Shown piece by piece: positions 17,683 through 27,503 of a DNA stretch of 46,508 nt (its first letter is position 1; each line of letters opens with the position of its first letter). The DNA comes from Planctomycetota bacterium (GTDB lineage Bacteria; Planctomycetota; UBA1135; GCA-002748355): contig JAGQQW010000015.1 of NCBI GenBank assembly GCA_020426005.1, forward strand, positions 1 to 46,508, given 5' to 3'. Position numbers and translations under genes: made by a program. A model generated the notes under the pieces. It was not told the origin of the DNA and did not search any database. It saw nothing but the letters and a program-made list of their open reading frames with translations.

Positions 17683-19935
17683 CTAGTCGATCCGGATGAT
17701 TGCAGGGTTCGAGAAGAGCTTGGGCGTGCTCGGCGGCCAGACAATGAAGCCAAGCCAGAACTCCATGTCGTGGATGGCGGCCACGTTGGGGACGACGATG
17801 GACGCCGAGCCGGTTTCGGCGACGCCGAAGACGCCTGCGAAGTGGACGAAGACTTCCGGCACGGTCGCCGCCAGAACCATCATCGCGTCGACGTTGAGTG
17901 GCAGGATCCCCGTCGATGTCGGCGTGCCCGGATAGGTGTCGAACGACGCGAGCAGGAGATAGAGATCGTCGACGCAGCCGGGTGCGTGCAAGGTCAGGTT
18001 GCAGGTCGTGCCGATCATGACCGGGTTGACGTCGACATCGATCCACAGTGGATTCCCGCTGGCCGCGAACATCATGTCTTTCGCGGTCGCGTCCGTGCGC
18101 ATCCAGATCGCGTAGATCTTCGCGACATCGTCGTTCATGCGGAGTTGCATTTCGTACTCGGGCTTCCCGGTCATGGCGACGGGCATGACCTTTTCCCAAG
18201 TTGCGCCTTGGTCGCGCGTGCGCGTGATGAATCCGTCGAGCGACTCGGCGACTGCGAGACCCTCGTAGACGTTGGTCTCGGTGCCCCACGCCACGACGAA
18301 GGACTTGTCGTCCTGCTTGCCCGTGTTGGCCGGGCCGACGAGTCGCGGCTCGAGGACGTTGATCTTCGTGTTCGTGATGTGCGAGAGGTTTTGCGGCGTG
18401 AGCCAGGTCTTCCCGCCGTCGAAGCTACGACGGATCCAGAAGTTGTAGTTCTCGAGGTCGGAGTAGCGGGCCACTTGGCCGTCAGGCGTGTAGCTCCAGC
18501 CGATCACCAAGAACTGCCCTCGAATCCAGGCGCGATGCGCACGCGCGTCTTCGAGCGCGTTCTTCGACGTCGCGTCGAGGAGGTTCGCGGATGTCGCGGT
18601 CGGAGTCGCGCTGCTCAGGTTGAGGAGTGGGCTGCCTGCGACGACGCTTTCCGTCAGCGCGTTCGCAGTCTTGCAGAGGCTGTCCGATGGCGCACCTTGC
18701 GAGCCGACGCCTTGCTTCCAGAAGATCGAGATTGCCGGTTGCGTTCCGTCCGAACCTTGCGTCACGAAGCGGACGCGGCGGCCGTTCTCGGTTTCGTCGG
18801 AGAGGGTGGTTCCGGACGAGCCGTACCGTGCGGTCGCGACTCCGTTCGGGATCGGTGTCGCGAACGGGAAGGCGTGGTATTGGACCGTCTTGCCCTTCTC
18901 GAGATCGGGTGTGGCCTTCGTCTCTTCGTAGGCGATGACGGACAGGAAGTCCGTGCCGACTTTCACGAGGCTCGTGTTGGCGCGCGATGCGCCGTGGTTC
19001 TGGATCGAGCCCGGGTCACCGATCATGGCGAAACCGTTCGTGCCGGTCGTGTCGTAGGTGCTCTGATCCGTGAGCGGAACACGATTGGTTCGCAGGAGCT
19101 CCGCTCCACCGGCCAGGTCCGGAGTCCACGTGTACCAGATGTCCGTGCCCTGCGAGACCTTCGCACCCGAATAGCCTTCGCCCGGTCCTTCGCCTTCTCC
19201 CGGCTGCAAGCCGAGCGGATCTTCTTGCCACGTGATGATCCAATTCGCGCCGATGCCCTTGACGACGTTCTGGGTCACGTCGCGTCGGCCATAGGTGAGC
19301 TGGAGTGGTGGTTTCGTGACTCCATGACTCCAGGTCTCGCCACCGTCGAGAGAGATGGCGGCATACATGCACGAGAACGGCACATGGCGGAGATTCGGCG
19401 CCGTCGCCGGATCTTCGTAGCCGATACTGCCTTGAACCGCGCTGACACCGCTCGCGCCCCAAGCCCATGTGCTCTCGGGTGCGTATTTGTCGTCCCAAGT
19501 CACGACGATCGTGTCGCCGTGGTTGAACGTCGTGGGTTTGCCGGAGTCACCCCAGTACTCGGACGCGAGGCCGTCGCCATTCCAGTCGGTCTTCGTCGAG
19601 TACTTGTCCGCAGTTCGTGAGATATTGACCGGGACGGACCAAGTCGCGCCGTCGTCGTCCGAATACCGTACGAAGATGTCGCGCGGGAAGTGCAGTCCTT
19701 CTCGAGGCGTCCAGACTGCGTGCGAATGGCCGACGTCCGCGTAGGCAACGACGAGCCGACCGTCGCGGGCTGTGTTCTTCGTCTTGACCAAGCGCATGAG
19801 CTTGGCCTTGATGGCGCTCTCATGCGTGGTCAGCGGCTGGGCAGCGCCGAAAGAAACCTGACCGCGCAGCGGCGCCGACGCCGTCAGCGTGAATGCGGCC
19901 AGGACGGTTGGGATCAGTAACGCAGGGGATTTCAT
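17683..19935 (-). CDS. Secreted BNR/Asp-box (sialidase-like beta-propeller) protein
   Basis: This 750-residue protein has a signal peptide (ALLIPTVLAAFTLTASAPLRG) and several Asp-box motifs of the S-x-D-x-G-x-T-W type: SDDDGATWS, SLDGGETWS, SFDGGKTWL and TRDQGATWE. They are spread through a six-bladed-propeller-sized region. Segment FNHGDTIVVTWDDKYAPEST also resembles a conserved block of large bacterial sialidase-like exoproteins. I see no convincing arginine triad, so glycosidase activity is unproven. The last about 110 residues form the shared beta module (DDLYLLLASFDTYPG to LFSNPAIIRID). The start ATG 19935 has a GGGAGAAG site just upstream; an ATG four codons earlier is the alternative. 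Confidence 0.82.
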   Translation of the reverse strand: MKSPALLIPTVLAAFTLTASAPLRGQVSFGAAQPLTTHESAIKAKLMRLVKTKNTARDGRLVVAYADVGHSHAVWTPREGLHFPRDIFVRYSDDDGATWSVPVNISRTADKYSTKTDWNGDGLASEYWGDSGKPTTFNHGDTIVVTWDDKYAPESTWAWGASGVSAVQGSIGYEDPATAPNLRHVPFSCMYAAISLDGGETWSHGVTKPPLQLTYGRRDVTQNVVKGIGANWIITWQEDPLGLQPGEGEGPGEGYSGAKVSQGTDIWYTWTPDLAGGAELLRTNRVPLTDQSTYDTTGTNGFAMIGDPGSIQNHGASRANTSLVKVGTDFLSVIAYEETKATPDLEKGKTVQYHAFPFATPIPNGVATARYGSSGTTLSDETENGRRVRFVTQGSDGTQPAISIFWKQGVGSQGAPSDSLCKTANALTESVVAGSPLLNLSSATPTATSANLLDATSKNALEDARAHRAWIRGQFLVIGWSYTPDGQVARYSDLENYNFWIRRSFDGGKTWLTPQNLSHITNTKINVLEPRLVGPANTGKQDDKSFVVAWGTETNVYEGLAVAESLDGFITRTRDQGATWEKVMPVAMTGKPEYEMQLRMNDDVAKIYAIWMRTDATAKDMMFAASGNPLWIDVDVNPVMIGTTCNLTLHAPGCVDDLYLLLASFDTYPGTPTSTGILPLNVDAMMVLAATVPEVFVHFAGVFGVAETGSASIVVPNVAAIHDMEFWLGFIVWPPSTPKLFSNPAIIRID

Positions 19936-20390
19936 GACTTCTCCCATTCATGAGTCAACGTTCCATGAGTCAGATCGAGCCAGGTAGTCGGCACGCGTTC
20001 GAATCGGTGCCCTCCGCAACGATCGCGCGCTCCTACGACGCAAGCGAAGACCCGCAATCGTGGCTCGGAAGCTCGGTCGCACTACCCGAATGCCGATGCA
20101 AGTCGGTGTCGAAACTCACTGTGTCGAAACTCGTCGTGACGGGCAGCAAGCGGCATTCCGCGATGCGCGAAGTCCTGCAACTTTGCGCTCTAGTGCGTAT
20201 CTGCGCGTTGCGCATCGAGCCACGGTTTCGGTGGAAGAAGCCGAAGCGCACTCGCGAACGTCGGCGTTCTGGCAAGCGCGACGGTCACCTCTGAGAGTCA
20301 CGAATCGCAAGAATGCGGTTCGTCGTGTGGTGCAGCTCGAATCGCGGGCACTGCGTTGCGAGTGGGCATCCCGAAGCACGTCGTCGGGCT
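19936..20390. other. Intergenic stretch without a supportable gene
   Basis: The short frames here lack recognisable products. The only structure noticed is a 12-base direct repeat (GTGTCGAAACTC) at 20106-20117 and 20121-20132, with a 15-base period. It must hold the promoter of the gene starting at 19935 and the 3' region of the FN3 gene ending at 20391. Confidence 0.5.
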
Positions 20391-22715
20391 CTATTTCGTC
20401 CGCACGAACGCGCTCGCGGACTTCGTCTCTCCTCCATTGTTGAACGCGATGACCCGGAACTCGTAGGGCTTGTTGCTCTTGAGCCCCGTGATCCGAGTGT
20501 CGTAGTCGTTGGCTGGCAGGTTCGCGCGTACGATCCAGCTGGCGCTCGTGATATCGGTGCGCTTGCTCTCGATGCGGAAGCCGTCTTCGTTGTTCGAGTT
20601 GTCACGAAAGGTGATGCGCAAGCGGTCCGTGCCGATCTCCGAGAAGACGATGTTGCTCGGTGCAGTCGGTGGTGAATTGAGCGTCGTGGCGGTGATGATG
20701 ACGACAGTGCTCGTGCCGTAGGTGTTGAAGGCACGCACGCGAATCCAGTACTTGGTCGCTGGTGCGAGTCCGGTAATGGTCCACGTCGTTCCGCCGACGC
20801 CCGTCGATCCGTGGCGCGTGAAGTTGGTTCCGTCGGTGCTGTAGCCGACGTGGAATCCATCTTCGTTGTTCGAGTTGTCGTTCCACGCGATGTCGAATTG
20901 CCGCGATCGCCTCGCGACGAGGCGTAAGTTCGATGGCGCGGCGGGAGGATCGCCCTTGGTCACGAACGAGATCGCTCCACTGTCGGTGTAGCCCGCCGCG
21001 TTGTGCGCACGCACCTTGACCCAGTTGGTGGCCTGCTTCGCGAGGCCGCTGATCGCGAGCTGTGTCTGATTGGGGGCACGCACGCCAGCCAAGGTGTAGT
21101 GGACCCCGTCACTGGACGCGAGCACGTGGAAGCCGGCTTCGTTGTTCGAGTTGTCCCGCCACGCGACCGTCGCGGTGGTCGTGCCGATCTGGCTCGCGCT
21201 CACGTTGCTCGGCGCCGCGGGCGGAACGTCGAGCGTCGTCGCCGTGAGGATGCGGTCCGCACTCGTTCCGAAGTCGTTGAACGAACGCAAGCGGATCCAG
21301 TACTTGGTCGCTGGAGTGAGGCTGGAGATCCGTTGGCTGGTGGCATTGGCGCCGGTCGTCGCGACGCGCGTGAAGTTGCTTCCCGTCGTGCTCAGGCCGA
21401 CGTAGAAGCCCTTCTCGTTATGCGAATCGTCGTTCCACGCGACATCGAGTTGGTGCGCGGTGCGCGCCACGAGGCGCAGGCCTGACGGTGGTGCAGGCGG
21501 GTCGTCCTTGGTCCCGAACGACACGGCAGCGCTGTCGTTGCTTCCCGATTCGTTGTGTGCACGGACCTTGACCCAATTCGTCGCGCCCTTCGTGAGTCCA
21601 CTGATCGAAGCGCTCGTCTGATTCGGCGCCTTCTGTCCGGCGAGGCGATAATTGACGCCGTCCGAAGATGCGAGCACGTGGAAGCCCGCTTCGTCGTCGG
21701 AGTTGTCACGCCACGTGACGGTCGCCGTCGTGAGCCCGACGTTCGACACCGCGACTCCCGATGGCGCAGCGGGAGCCGTCTGCAAGAACTTGTCGCGCCA
21801 ACCGGGCGACACCGAGTAGGCGAGCTTGCCGCCGAATGCGTCGAAGATGAACCACTGCCCATGGATCACCTTGTCCTTGAGTGACGGGTCGTCGATCGGA
21901 AGGCTCACCGTGCCTTTTCCGATCGAAGTCGTACGCACGCCGGGCAGGACGATGTCCATCGATGTCCACAGATTGCAATCCGGACGATTGATGATGAAGA
22001 GCGGGATCGGCAAGTCCCGCCCGCCGATCTTCGTACCGGAAGCGCCGAGCATCAGGACCGCGATCGAATTCGGCGGGCCGAGCGTTTCGACCGTCCAGTT
22101 CACTCGGATGCGAGGCCGACTGGCAGTCATTGTCGGGCATGCTCCGTCGCACAACATGCGACGCATGAACCGATCCTGCAGAGGCCCCTGCAACGACCCG
22201 TTGGTCGGTTTGTAGTAGTAGCGGGAGAGGACGCCGTTCTGCGCGATGCTGCTGGCGAGGCTCGTGCTCGGGTTGTCGTAGGCGATGAAGTAGTAGCCCG
22301 CCGGCAGTGAGACTTCGGGGCACACGCGTGCACGACACCAGCCGAGTGTCGGCGTGACGACCATCAGTCCGGCTGCGAGGAGCTTGTCGGGAATGCCCGT
22401 CGCAGCCCCGTTGCTCGACGAGTAGATGAACGCCTTGCAGTACTCCGTCTGGTTCGAGCGGGATCGCAGGTACAACGAGAAGCCCGAGATCGTCGACGGA
22501 GAGGAGTTTCCGACACTGATGTAGATGCGCGAACTCTTGGGCAGCGTGCCGCCCTTCCAGGTCTCCGCGTCGTTGTTGCGCGAGCAGACCACGTGTCCGC
22601 GCGACAGCGTCGAGCACGAATCGCCATAGAGTTGTTGAGCCTCGACTCCCGGCGCCAAGAGAGTGCATGCCAGGAGTACGCCACGGCGGATGCGGACGTG
22701 CGATGAGTTCATCAT
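20391..22715 (-). CDS. Secreted protein with shared beta module and five fibronectin type III domains
   Basis: The 774-residue product has a signal peptide (RRGVLLACTLLAPGVEAQ) and a cysteine-containing N-terminal beta domain (to about 210). Next is the lineage module (IAVLMLGASGTKIGGRDLPI to KLAYSVSPGWRDKF). Then come five FN3 domains from about residue 315 to the end, each with the 'P.APS' entry, the W core (VTWRDNSDDEAGFHV) and the exit 'Y/NW(I/V)(R/K)VRAFN'. The first and third FN3 domains are near copies, as are the second and fourth. The last FN3 is almost identical to the last one of the subtilase at 27504-30434. The ATG overlaps the stop of the kinase gene (ATGATGA), implying translational coupling, so this protein may be controlled with or be an output of the kinase. 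Confidence 0.88.
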   Translation of the reverse strand: MMNSSHVRIRRGVLLACTLLAPGVEAQQLYGDSCSTLSRGHVVCSRNNDAETWKGGTLPKSSRIYISVGNSSPSTISGFSLYLRSRSNQTEYCKAFIYSSSNGAATGIPDKLLAAGLMVVTPTLGWCRARVCPEVSLPAGYYFIAYDNPSTSLASSIAQNGVLSRYYYKPTNGSLQGPLQDRFMRRMLCDGACPTMTASRPRIRVNWTVETLGPPNSIAVLMLGASGTKIGGRDLPIPLFIINRPDCNLWTSMDIVLPGVRTTSIGKGTVSLPIDDPSLKDKVIHGQWFIFDAFGGKLAYSVSPGWRDKFLQTAPAAPSGVAVSNVGLTTATVTWRDNSDDEAGFHVLASSDGVNYRLAGQKAPNQTSASISGLTKGATNWVKVRAHNESGSNDSAAVSFGTKDDPPAPPSGLRLVARTAHQLDVAWNDDSHNEKGFYVGLSTTGSNFTRVATTGANATSQRISSLTPATKYWIRLRSFNDFGTSADRILTATTLDVPPAAPSNVSASQIGTTTATVAWRDNSNNEAGFHVLASSDGVHYTLAGVRAPNQTQLAISGLAKQATNWVKVRAHNAAGYTDSGAISFVTKGDPPAAPSNLRLVARRSRQFDIAWNDNSNNEDGFHVGYSTDGTNFTRHGSTGVGGTTWTITGLAPATKYWIRVRAFNTYGTSTVVIITATTLNSPPTAPSNIVFSEIGTDRLRITFRDNSNNEDGFRIESKRTDITSASWIVRANLPANDYDTRITGLKSNKPYEFRVIAFNNGGETKSASAFVRTK

Positions 22716-25633
22716 TTGGGCTCTTCAGATCTGCGGCCAGGGACATGGCCGGCTTCGAGGGACTTCGACGACGTGAGCGGAGTCGAGTAGATCGGGCGGA
22801 TTCCGACGATACCGCTCGCGACCTCGGCGGCAAGTTGGACACGGGAGGCGGAGCGAGCGAACTTCGGCAGCATCGAGAAGGAGCCTCCGCGAAGGACTCG
22901 AACGCGCCGAAGGACGTCCTCCGCTTCGCGCGAGAGCATGCGATTCGACTTCGTCAGCGCGAACGCCCCGTCACCATGGTTCCGATCGCTTCCGTACTCG
23001 AGGTAAGGGTCTCGGGTCCATTCGGCGACGTTGCCGTGCATGTCGTGGAATCCGAACGCGTTCGGCAAGAGCGTTCCGACGGGACGCGGCATGCGGCTTT
23101 CGAGGAGATCCGCGCGTTCGCGCAGTTGCCATGGAGACATGTCGAGACCTTCGATCGGCTCGAGCACGACGTGGGCGCACGACGCGACATCCTGCGACGC
23201 GGAGGTGAAACTCCACGGTTCATCGGTCGTGGCGCGGCAGGCGTACTCCCATTGCGCTTCGGACGGCAAGCGCATCCCGCGGCGCGCGAGCAAGCGCTCT
23301 GCTTCGAGGGCCGATACGCTCTCGACGGGGCGCTGACCGTCGTTCTCCTCGCCGGATCGCTCTCGGTAGTAGCTCGGCGAGAGTCCGGTCATCCGTTCCC
23401 ATTGCGCTTGTGTGAGTTCGTACTTGGAGAAGAAGAATGCATCGAGCTCGACGGACGTGATCGGCGCTTCGTCCGGTGAGGCGTCGGGATCGAAGCGGGG
23501 AGAAGCCGCATCCCGCACCGCGCCCGGCGCGAAGTCCGCTGCGGGCACGAGCACGAAGACGGCGGCGTTCTGCTCGAGTAGCGTGAGCTTGCCATCGATC
23601 CGTTGCGGCGGCCGTCCGGTCTCGATCGCTGCGAACTCCTCGAGTCTGCTGACGGGATCCGGGCCGAGTGGCACGAGTCCGGCGACCGGTTCACCCGAGA
23701 ACGCCGAAAAGCCACGTCTGGCACCGAGGCGTGTCTTGACGTCCGCCCACAGTGATTTGTCTTCGGAGAGATGTCGACGCACGCGTTCGGCGAGCGCGAG
23801 GCGCTCACGAATACGAGCGACGGTTCCGCGATCGGGTTTGTCGAAGTCGTCGAGCAGCATCACGATGCGCGTCGCTTCGCGATGACGAAGCGTGTCTTCG
23901 AACGAAGCGAACGTGAAGACTTCGCCAGCCATTGCGAGAGACTCGCGCTTCTCGATCTCCCGATACGATGCGTCGAGTTCGAGCCGCAAGCGTTCGCGAA
24001 GCGTGCGATAGCGTTCCCCCGGCGTCGTGCGCAACTTCTCGTATCGGGTCTGCTGTTCGATCTGTCGCTCGCGCACGAGCTCCAGGTCCGCAGCGATTCT
24101 GCGTGCGCGCTCGGTCGCGAGTTCCGCTGTCGCGCGGAGTTCGTCGAGGGCGTGTCGATGCGCATCTGCCTGACCGCGCAGCGCGACCGACTTGTCGAGC
24201 CACGACTCGAGCAGCGGAATCAACTCGGGGCGTGCGGGCCACAGCTCTTGTTCTCCCTCGATGAGCGTGCGCAACAGGACGGGGAAGCGCTCGTTCTCGA
24301 GCGCCGACAACGCCTCTTTCGTCCGTGCTTCGCTCTTGCGTGCGCGTGCCGCATTCTGCTGGGAGAGCACGAGCCCGATGACGAGGGCGGCGAGCAATCC
24401 GAAGCCGAGCAACAAGGCGCCGGCATGTCGCCGACCGATTTTCTGGAGGCGATACCAAGTCGTGGGCCGCGCGGCGAGCACCGGCCCGTTGGACAGGTGG
24501 TTCTCGAGATCTCGCTGGAGGTCGGCTGCGCTCGCGTAGCGACGGGCGGGTTGTTTCTCGAGAGCGCGCAGCACGATCCAATCGAGTTCTCCGCGCAGGC
24601 GACGTGCTAGCGCCGACGCTTCGAGACCGCATGGATGGGTGTGCGCATCGCGACCGTCCGCGGTTGCCATCACTCGGGCACTCGGGAGTGGACACTCGTC
24701 CTCGACGATCAAGCGTTGGATCTTCGCGATGCCGCCGTCACGGAGTTCGGAGACATCGTACGGCAGTGTTCCGGTCAGGAGCTCGTAGAGCACGATCCCG
24801 AGTCCGTAGATGTCGCTGCGCGTATCGACGTTCTTCTCGCCACCGGAGAGTTGCTCGGGGGACATGTATTCCGGCGTGCCGAGCAGGTTTCCCGGCAAGG
24901 TCACGAAGTCGCTGTCGACGAAGGGCAGCGACGATCTCGCCAGTCCGAAGTCGATGAGCTTCGGCCCGAAGCCACCTGGATCTCGATAGACGAGGATGTT
25001 GGCAGGCTTGATGTCACGATGCATGACGCCTTTCTGGTGCGCGTGCTGCACTGCTTGACAGACCTGGCAGAAGATGCGGATCCGTGTGTCGATGTCGAGC
25101 GCCTCCCGATCGCAGAAACGCACGATCGGTGTGCCGTCCACGTACTCCATCACGAAGTAGGGCCGGCCATCGGCGGTTTGCCCTGCATCGAAGATGCTCG
25201 CGATCGCAGGGTGACTCATCAGAGCGAGGGCTTGTCGCTCGCGTTCGAAGCGTTTGAGGATCGCCGACGAGTCGAGACCCTCGCGTACGAACTTGATCGC
25301 GACTCGGCGTGACACCGGTGTGAGTTGCTCCGCGATCCAGACTTCGCCCATACCGCCTTCGCCGAGCTTCGACAGGAGACGGTACGGACCGATCTCGACC
25401 TGCTCACGGTGTTCGAACGCATCGGCGAGCTGACCGGCATCCTGTCCGAGATCTGGGCCATCCGCGGCGGCGACCATGTCTCGAATCTCATCCGCATGCG
25501 TGGGATGCGTCGCGAGGAGTCGCTCGATCTCGTTCGTGTCCTGCGCGTCCACTGCAGCGATCACGGCGGCCTCGATCTCTTCGGGAAGCAGCGGGTCGGG
25601 ACGCGGAGGGCCTTCTACCATGTCGGGGCGCAT
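22712..25633 (-). CDS. Membrane Ser/Thr protein kinase fused to a formylglycine-generating-enzyme-like (SUMF1/FGE-sulfatase) domain
   Basis: The 973-residue protein has several parts. About 80 N-terminal helical residues come first. The Hanks-type kinase has a glycine loop GEGGMGEV (about 91-98), Lys114 in VAIKF, HRDIKPAN (205-212), DFG (228-230) and GTPEYMSPEQ (252-261). A membrane helix at about 404-425 (ALLLGFGLLAALVIGLVL) leads to a long charged coiled coil (about 430-580). An FGE-sulfatase/SUMF domain (about 690-960) contains AQWERMTG, RLPSEAQWEYACRA and NAFGFHDMHGNVAEWTRD. All catalytic kinase residues are present. In related planctomycete proteins the FGE-like domain is usually a non-catalytic sensor or binding module outside the cell. 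The gene is divergent from an ECF sigma factor, 47 bases apart, and overlaps the next FN3 gene by 4 bases. An internal ATG at 25621 is an alternative start. Confidence 0.95.
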   Translation of the reverse strand: MRPDMVEGPPRPDPLLPEEIEAAVIAAVDAQDTNEIERLLATHPTHADEIRDMVAAADGPDLGQDAGQLADAFEHREQVEIGPYRLLSKLGEGGMGEVWIAEQLTPVSRRVAIKFVREGLDSSAILKRFERERQALALMSHPAIASIFDAGQTADGRPYFVMEYVDGTPIVRFCDREALDIDTRIRIFCQVCQAVQHAHQKGVMHRDIKPANILVYRDPGGFGPKLIDFGLARSSLPFVDSDFVTLPGNLLGTPEYMSPEQLSGGEKNVDTRSDIYGLGIVLYELLTGTLPYDVSELRDGGIAKIQRLIVEDECPLPSARVMATADGRDAHTHPCGLEASALARRLRGELDWIVLRALEKQPARRYASAADLQRDLENHLSNGPVLAARPTTWYRLQKIGRRHAGALLLGFGLLAALVIGLVLSQQNAARARKSEARTKEALSALENERFPVLLRTLIEGEQELWPARPELIPLLESWLDKSVALRGQADAHRHALDELRATAELATERARRIAADLELVRERQIEQQTRYEKLRTTPGERYRTLRERLRLELDASYREIEKRESLAMAGEVFTFASFEDTLRHREATRIVMLLDDFDKPDRGTVARIRERLALAERVRRHLSEDKSLWADVKTRLGARRGFSAFSGEPVAGLVPLGPDPVSRLEEFAAIETGRPPQRIDGKLTLLEQNAAVFVLVPAADFAPGAVRDAASPRFDPDASPDEAPITSVELDAFFFSKYELTQAQWERMTGLSPSYYRERSGEENDGQRPVESVSALEAERLLARRGMRLPSEAQWEYACRATTDEPWSFTSASQDVASCAHVVLEPIEGLDMSPWQLRERADLLESRMPRPVGTLLPNAFGFHDMHGNVAEWTRDPYLEYGSDRNHGDGAFALTKSNRMLSREAEDVLRRVRVLRGGSFSMLPKFARSASRVQLAAEVASGIVGIRPIYSTPLTSSKSLEAGHVPGRRSEEPK

Positions 25634-25680
25634 GATACCGTCGGTCGCAATCCGTTCGGGGTGCGGCGCAGAGGACAGAG
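25634..25680. promoter_or_regulatory. Divergent promoter gap between kinase and ECF sigma factor
   Basis: Only 47 bases separate the two start codons, so both promoters must overlap here or lie in the facing gene. A GAGGA site six bases before ATG 25681 is the ribosome binding site of the sigma gene. No canonical -35/-10 pair is evident. Confidence 0.45.
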
Positions 25681-26325
25681 ATGACGCGGGATACGAGTCA
25701 GGACGCCGGAACTCCGACGCTGGTCTTGTGCGAACGAATCGCGCGAGAGGCCGATGAAGCGGCCTTTCAGATCCTGTATCGCCGACACTACGAGCGCATT
25801 CGTCGCAGTGCGATCTTGCGTCTCGGGCGGAGTTGGACGCCCGATCCCTCGGACGTCGACGATGCTTTGCAGGAGGCGTTCCTCTACGCGTGGAATTCGA
25901 TTCAAACGGGCGGTTTCGATCCGAAGCGAAGTGAAGGTGGGTTTCGCAACTGGATTGCGCGCATCGCGACTCACAAGGTCGTCGACGCGAAGCGCGGGGA
26001 GTTGACGCTCAAGCGTGGTGGTGGAGCGGTGAAGTCGTTTCGCGACGTGTTCCGAGACACGATCTCCGAGTTCGGCTTCGCGGCGAGTGGACCGTCGCCG
26101 AGTTCGCTCGCGGGGCTCGGCGAACTCGGCTACGGCTTCGACGCCGCGCTGCTGCGACTCGGGGACAAGCATCGGCGCGTGATCGACATGCGCTTCTTCT
26201 GCGAGATGAGCTTCGACGAGATCGCGGTCGAACTCGAATACAAGAGCACGGGTGCGGTGCGCGCGCTTCTGCATCGTGCGTTGTCCGAGTTGCGGCGACA
26301 TGTCGATCCTTCCGGCGCTCGATGA
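25681..26325 (+). CDS. ECF-type RNA polymerase sigma factor
   Basis: This is a 214-residue sigma-70 family protein of group 4. Sigma region 2 runs from AFQILYRRHYERIRRSAILR through DVDDALQEAFLYAWNSI to FRNWIARIATHKVVDAKR. A longer than usual linker follows. Sigma region 4 (HRRVIDMRFFCEMSFDEIAV, then GAVRALLHRALSELRR) supplies the helix-turn-helix for the -35 element. There is no sigma-1.1 or sigma-3 region. No anti-sigma factor gene is adjacent. The head-to-head membrane kinase may take that place, as kinases do for some planctomycete ECF groups, which is inference from context. The start has a GAGGA site at good spacing. Confidence 0.94.
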   Translation: MTRDTSQDAGTPTLVLCERIAREADEAAFQILYRRHYERIRRSAILRLGRSWTPDPSDVDDALQEAFLYAWNSIQTGGFDPKRSEGGFRNWIARIATHKVVDAKRGELTLKRGGGAVKSFRDVFRDTISEFGFAASGPSPSSLAGLGELGYGFDAALLRLGDKHRRVIDMRFFCEMSFDEIAVELEYKSTGAVRALLHRALSELRRHVDPSGAR

Positions 26326-26339
26326 AGTGCTGATGCTCT

Positions 26340-27428
26340 TCAGCGAAGTTCGAGGATGAGTCCCTCGTGCTTGTGCACGGTGGGGGAGCCACCGACTTCA
26401 TCGATGTAGCTCGTCGCGACCGGAGTCCACGGTGCGATCCAGTGACGTGAGACTGCGTTGGAGACGACCCAACCGAAGGCATTGGCCCTCGCATCGGGAG
26501 CGAAGAGTTGTGCGTGGACGTCGAGTCCGTGGAAGCGCATGTCGAGGCCGAGGCTGAACGTCTGCGAGAAGCGCCCATTGGCTTGGACCGGGAATGCCGC
26601 GGTGACATCCGGGCTGATGAAGAGCGTGCACACACCGCTCGGCGCATTGGATGTCCCTGGCAAGGTCAACGGCAATGGCAGTGCACCCCAATGTGCGTTG
26701 TCGAATCCGAGCGCGAGCACGACGACACCCGATGGTGGCAGATTGTTGCCGGAGAACGTCCATGTGGTCGTTCCCTTCTGCCACGAGTGCGAGATGCCGT
26801 GCGAAAGCGACACGCGCGATGTTTCGCCGTAGGCCTTGCAACCTGAGCCGAGGCTGTTCGCGAGGGGATTCGGGTCGCTATTGGACCCTCGACAGGCATC
26901 GAGTGCGATCGCTCCATTGCCGCGACTCGTCACGCGGAACTCGAGAGCTAGGTTGCCGCCAGCGAAGCCGTAGGGCTTGTCGAAGGGGACGTCGTACTCG
27001 AACGGGGACGGCAACGTCAGCGGTGTGCGCGCCGTCGTGGCGGGCATATTGAGGACCGCGAGACGTCGCACGATGGTCTTGCCGGTTCCGTGGTTCGCGT
27101 CGACGGTCGTCCAAGGACTGGCAGCCGATGCCTTCGCGACGGATGCCGTGATCTCGAGCGTCAGGCTGACGGCCTTGAACGCCGACTGCGCGGCACCATT
27201 GCGACGGAAGCGCAGCCGCTGGATCGAAGACGCCGGAACGCCGTCGAGAATCTGCAGGTAGCGATACCCGACGCTTCCGACGAGGCGGCCGGACGTGAAA
27301 GGCTTTTGGATCGTGTCATTGCCTTCGGCGCTTGCCCAATGCGTCGGGTAGACGCGCGATTGGCTCATGAGCACGGTTGAGAGGGTCAGTGCCGTGGCGG
27401 CGGACATCGTGGTGTTTCGAACGAACAT
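26340..27428 (-). CDS. Secreted two-domain beta protein, paralogue of the protein at 16256-17362
   Basis: From ATG 27428, which has an AGGAG site eight bases upstream, the product is 362 residues. A signal peptide ends near LSTVLMSQS. The N-terminal domain has alternating strands (RYLQILDGVPASSIQRLRFR; PSPFEYDVPFDKPYGFAGG). The C-terminal module GVVVLALGFDNAHWGALPLP to ANAFGWVVSNAVSRHW is shared with other secreted proteins of this window. The 21 additional codons upstream to 27491 are judged non-coding because they precede the signal peptide and the ribosome site. It converges on the ECF gene with a 14-base gap and follows the subtilase by about 75 bases in the same direction. The function is unknown. 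Confidence 0.78.
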   Translation of the reverse strand: MFVRNTTMSAATALTLSTVLMSQSRVYPTHWASAEGNDTIQKPFTSGRLVGSVGYRYLQILDGVPASSIQRLRFRRNGAAQSAFKAVSLTLEITASVAKASAASPWTTVDANHGTGKTIVRRLAVLNMPATTARTPLTLPSPFEYDVPFDKPYGFAGGNLALEFRVTSRGNGAIALDACRGSNSDPNPLANSLGSGCKAYGETSRVSLSHGISHSWQKGTTTWTFSGNNLPPSGVVVLALGFDNAHWGALPLPLTLPGTSNAPSGVCTLFISPDVTAAFPVQANGRFSQTFSLGLDMRFHGLDVHAQLFAPDARANAFGWVVSNAVSRHWIAPWTPVATSYIDEVGGSPTVHKHEGLILELR

Positions 27429-27503
27429 CGTGAGACTCCTCGTTTGCGAGTGTGCGGATCGTGAGTTTGGATTCGTGAGTTGCATGACCATTGCGCGACG
27501 CGG

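Noticed and set aside
17635..19620. A 661-codon plus-strand open frame opposite the BNR-repeat gene
   Set aside because: Low-complexity Arg/Asp/Val sequence; the minus strand has Asp-box motifs and a signal peptide.
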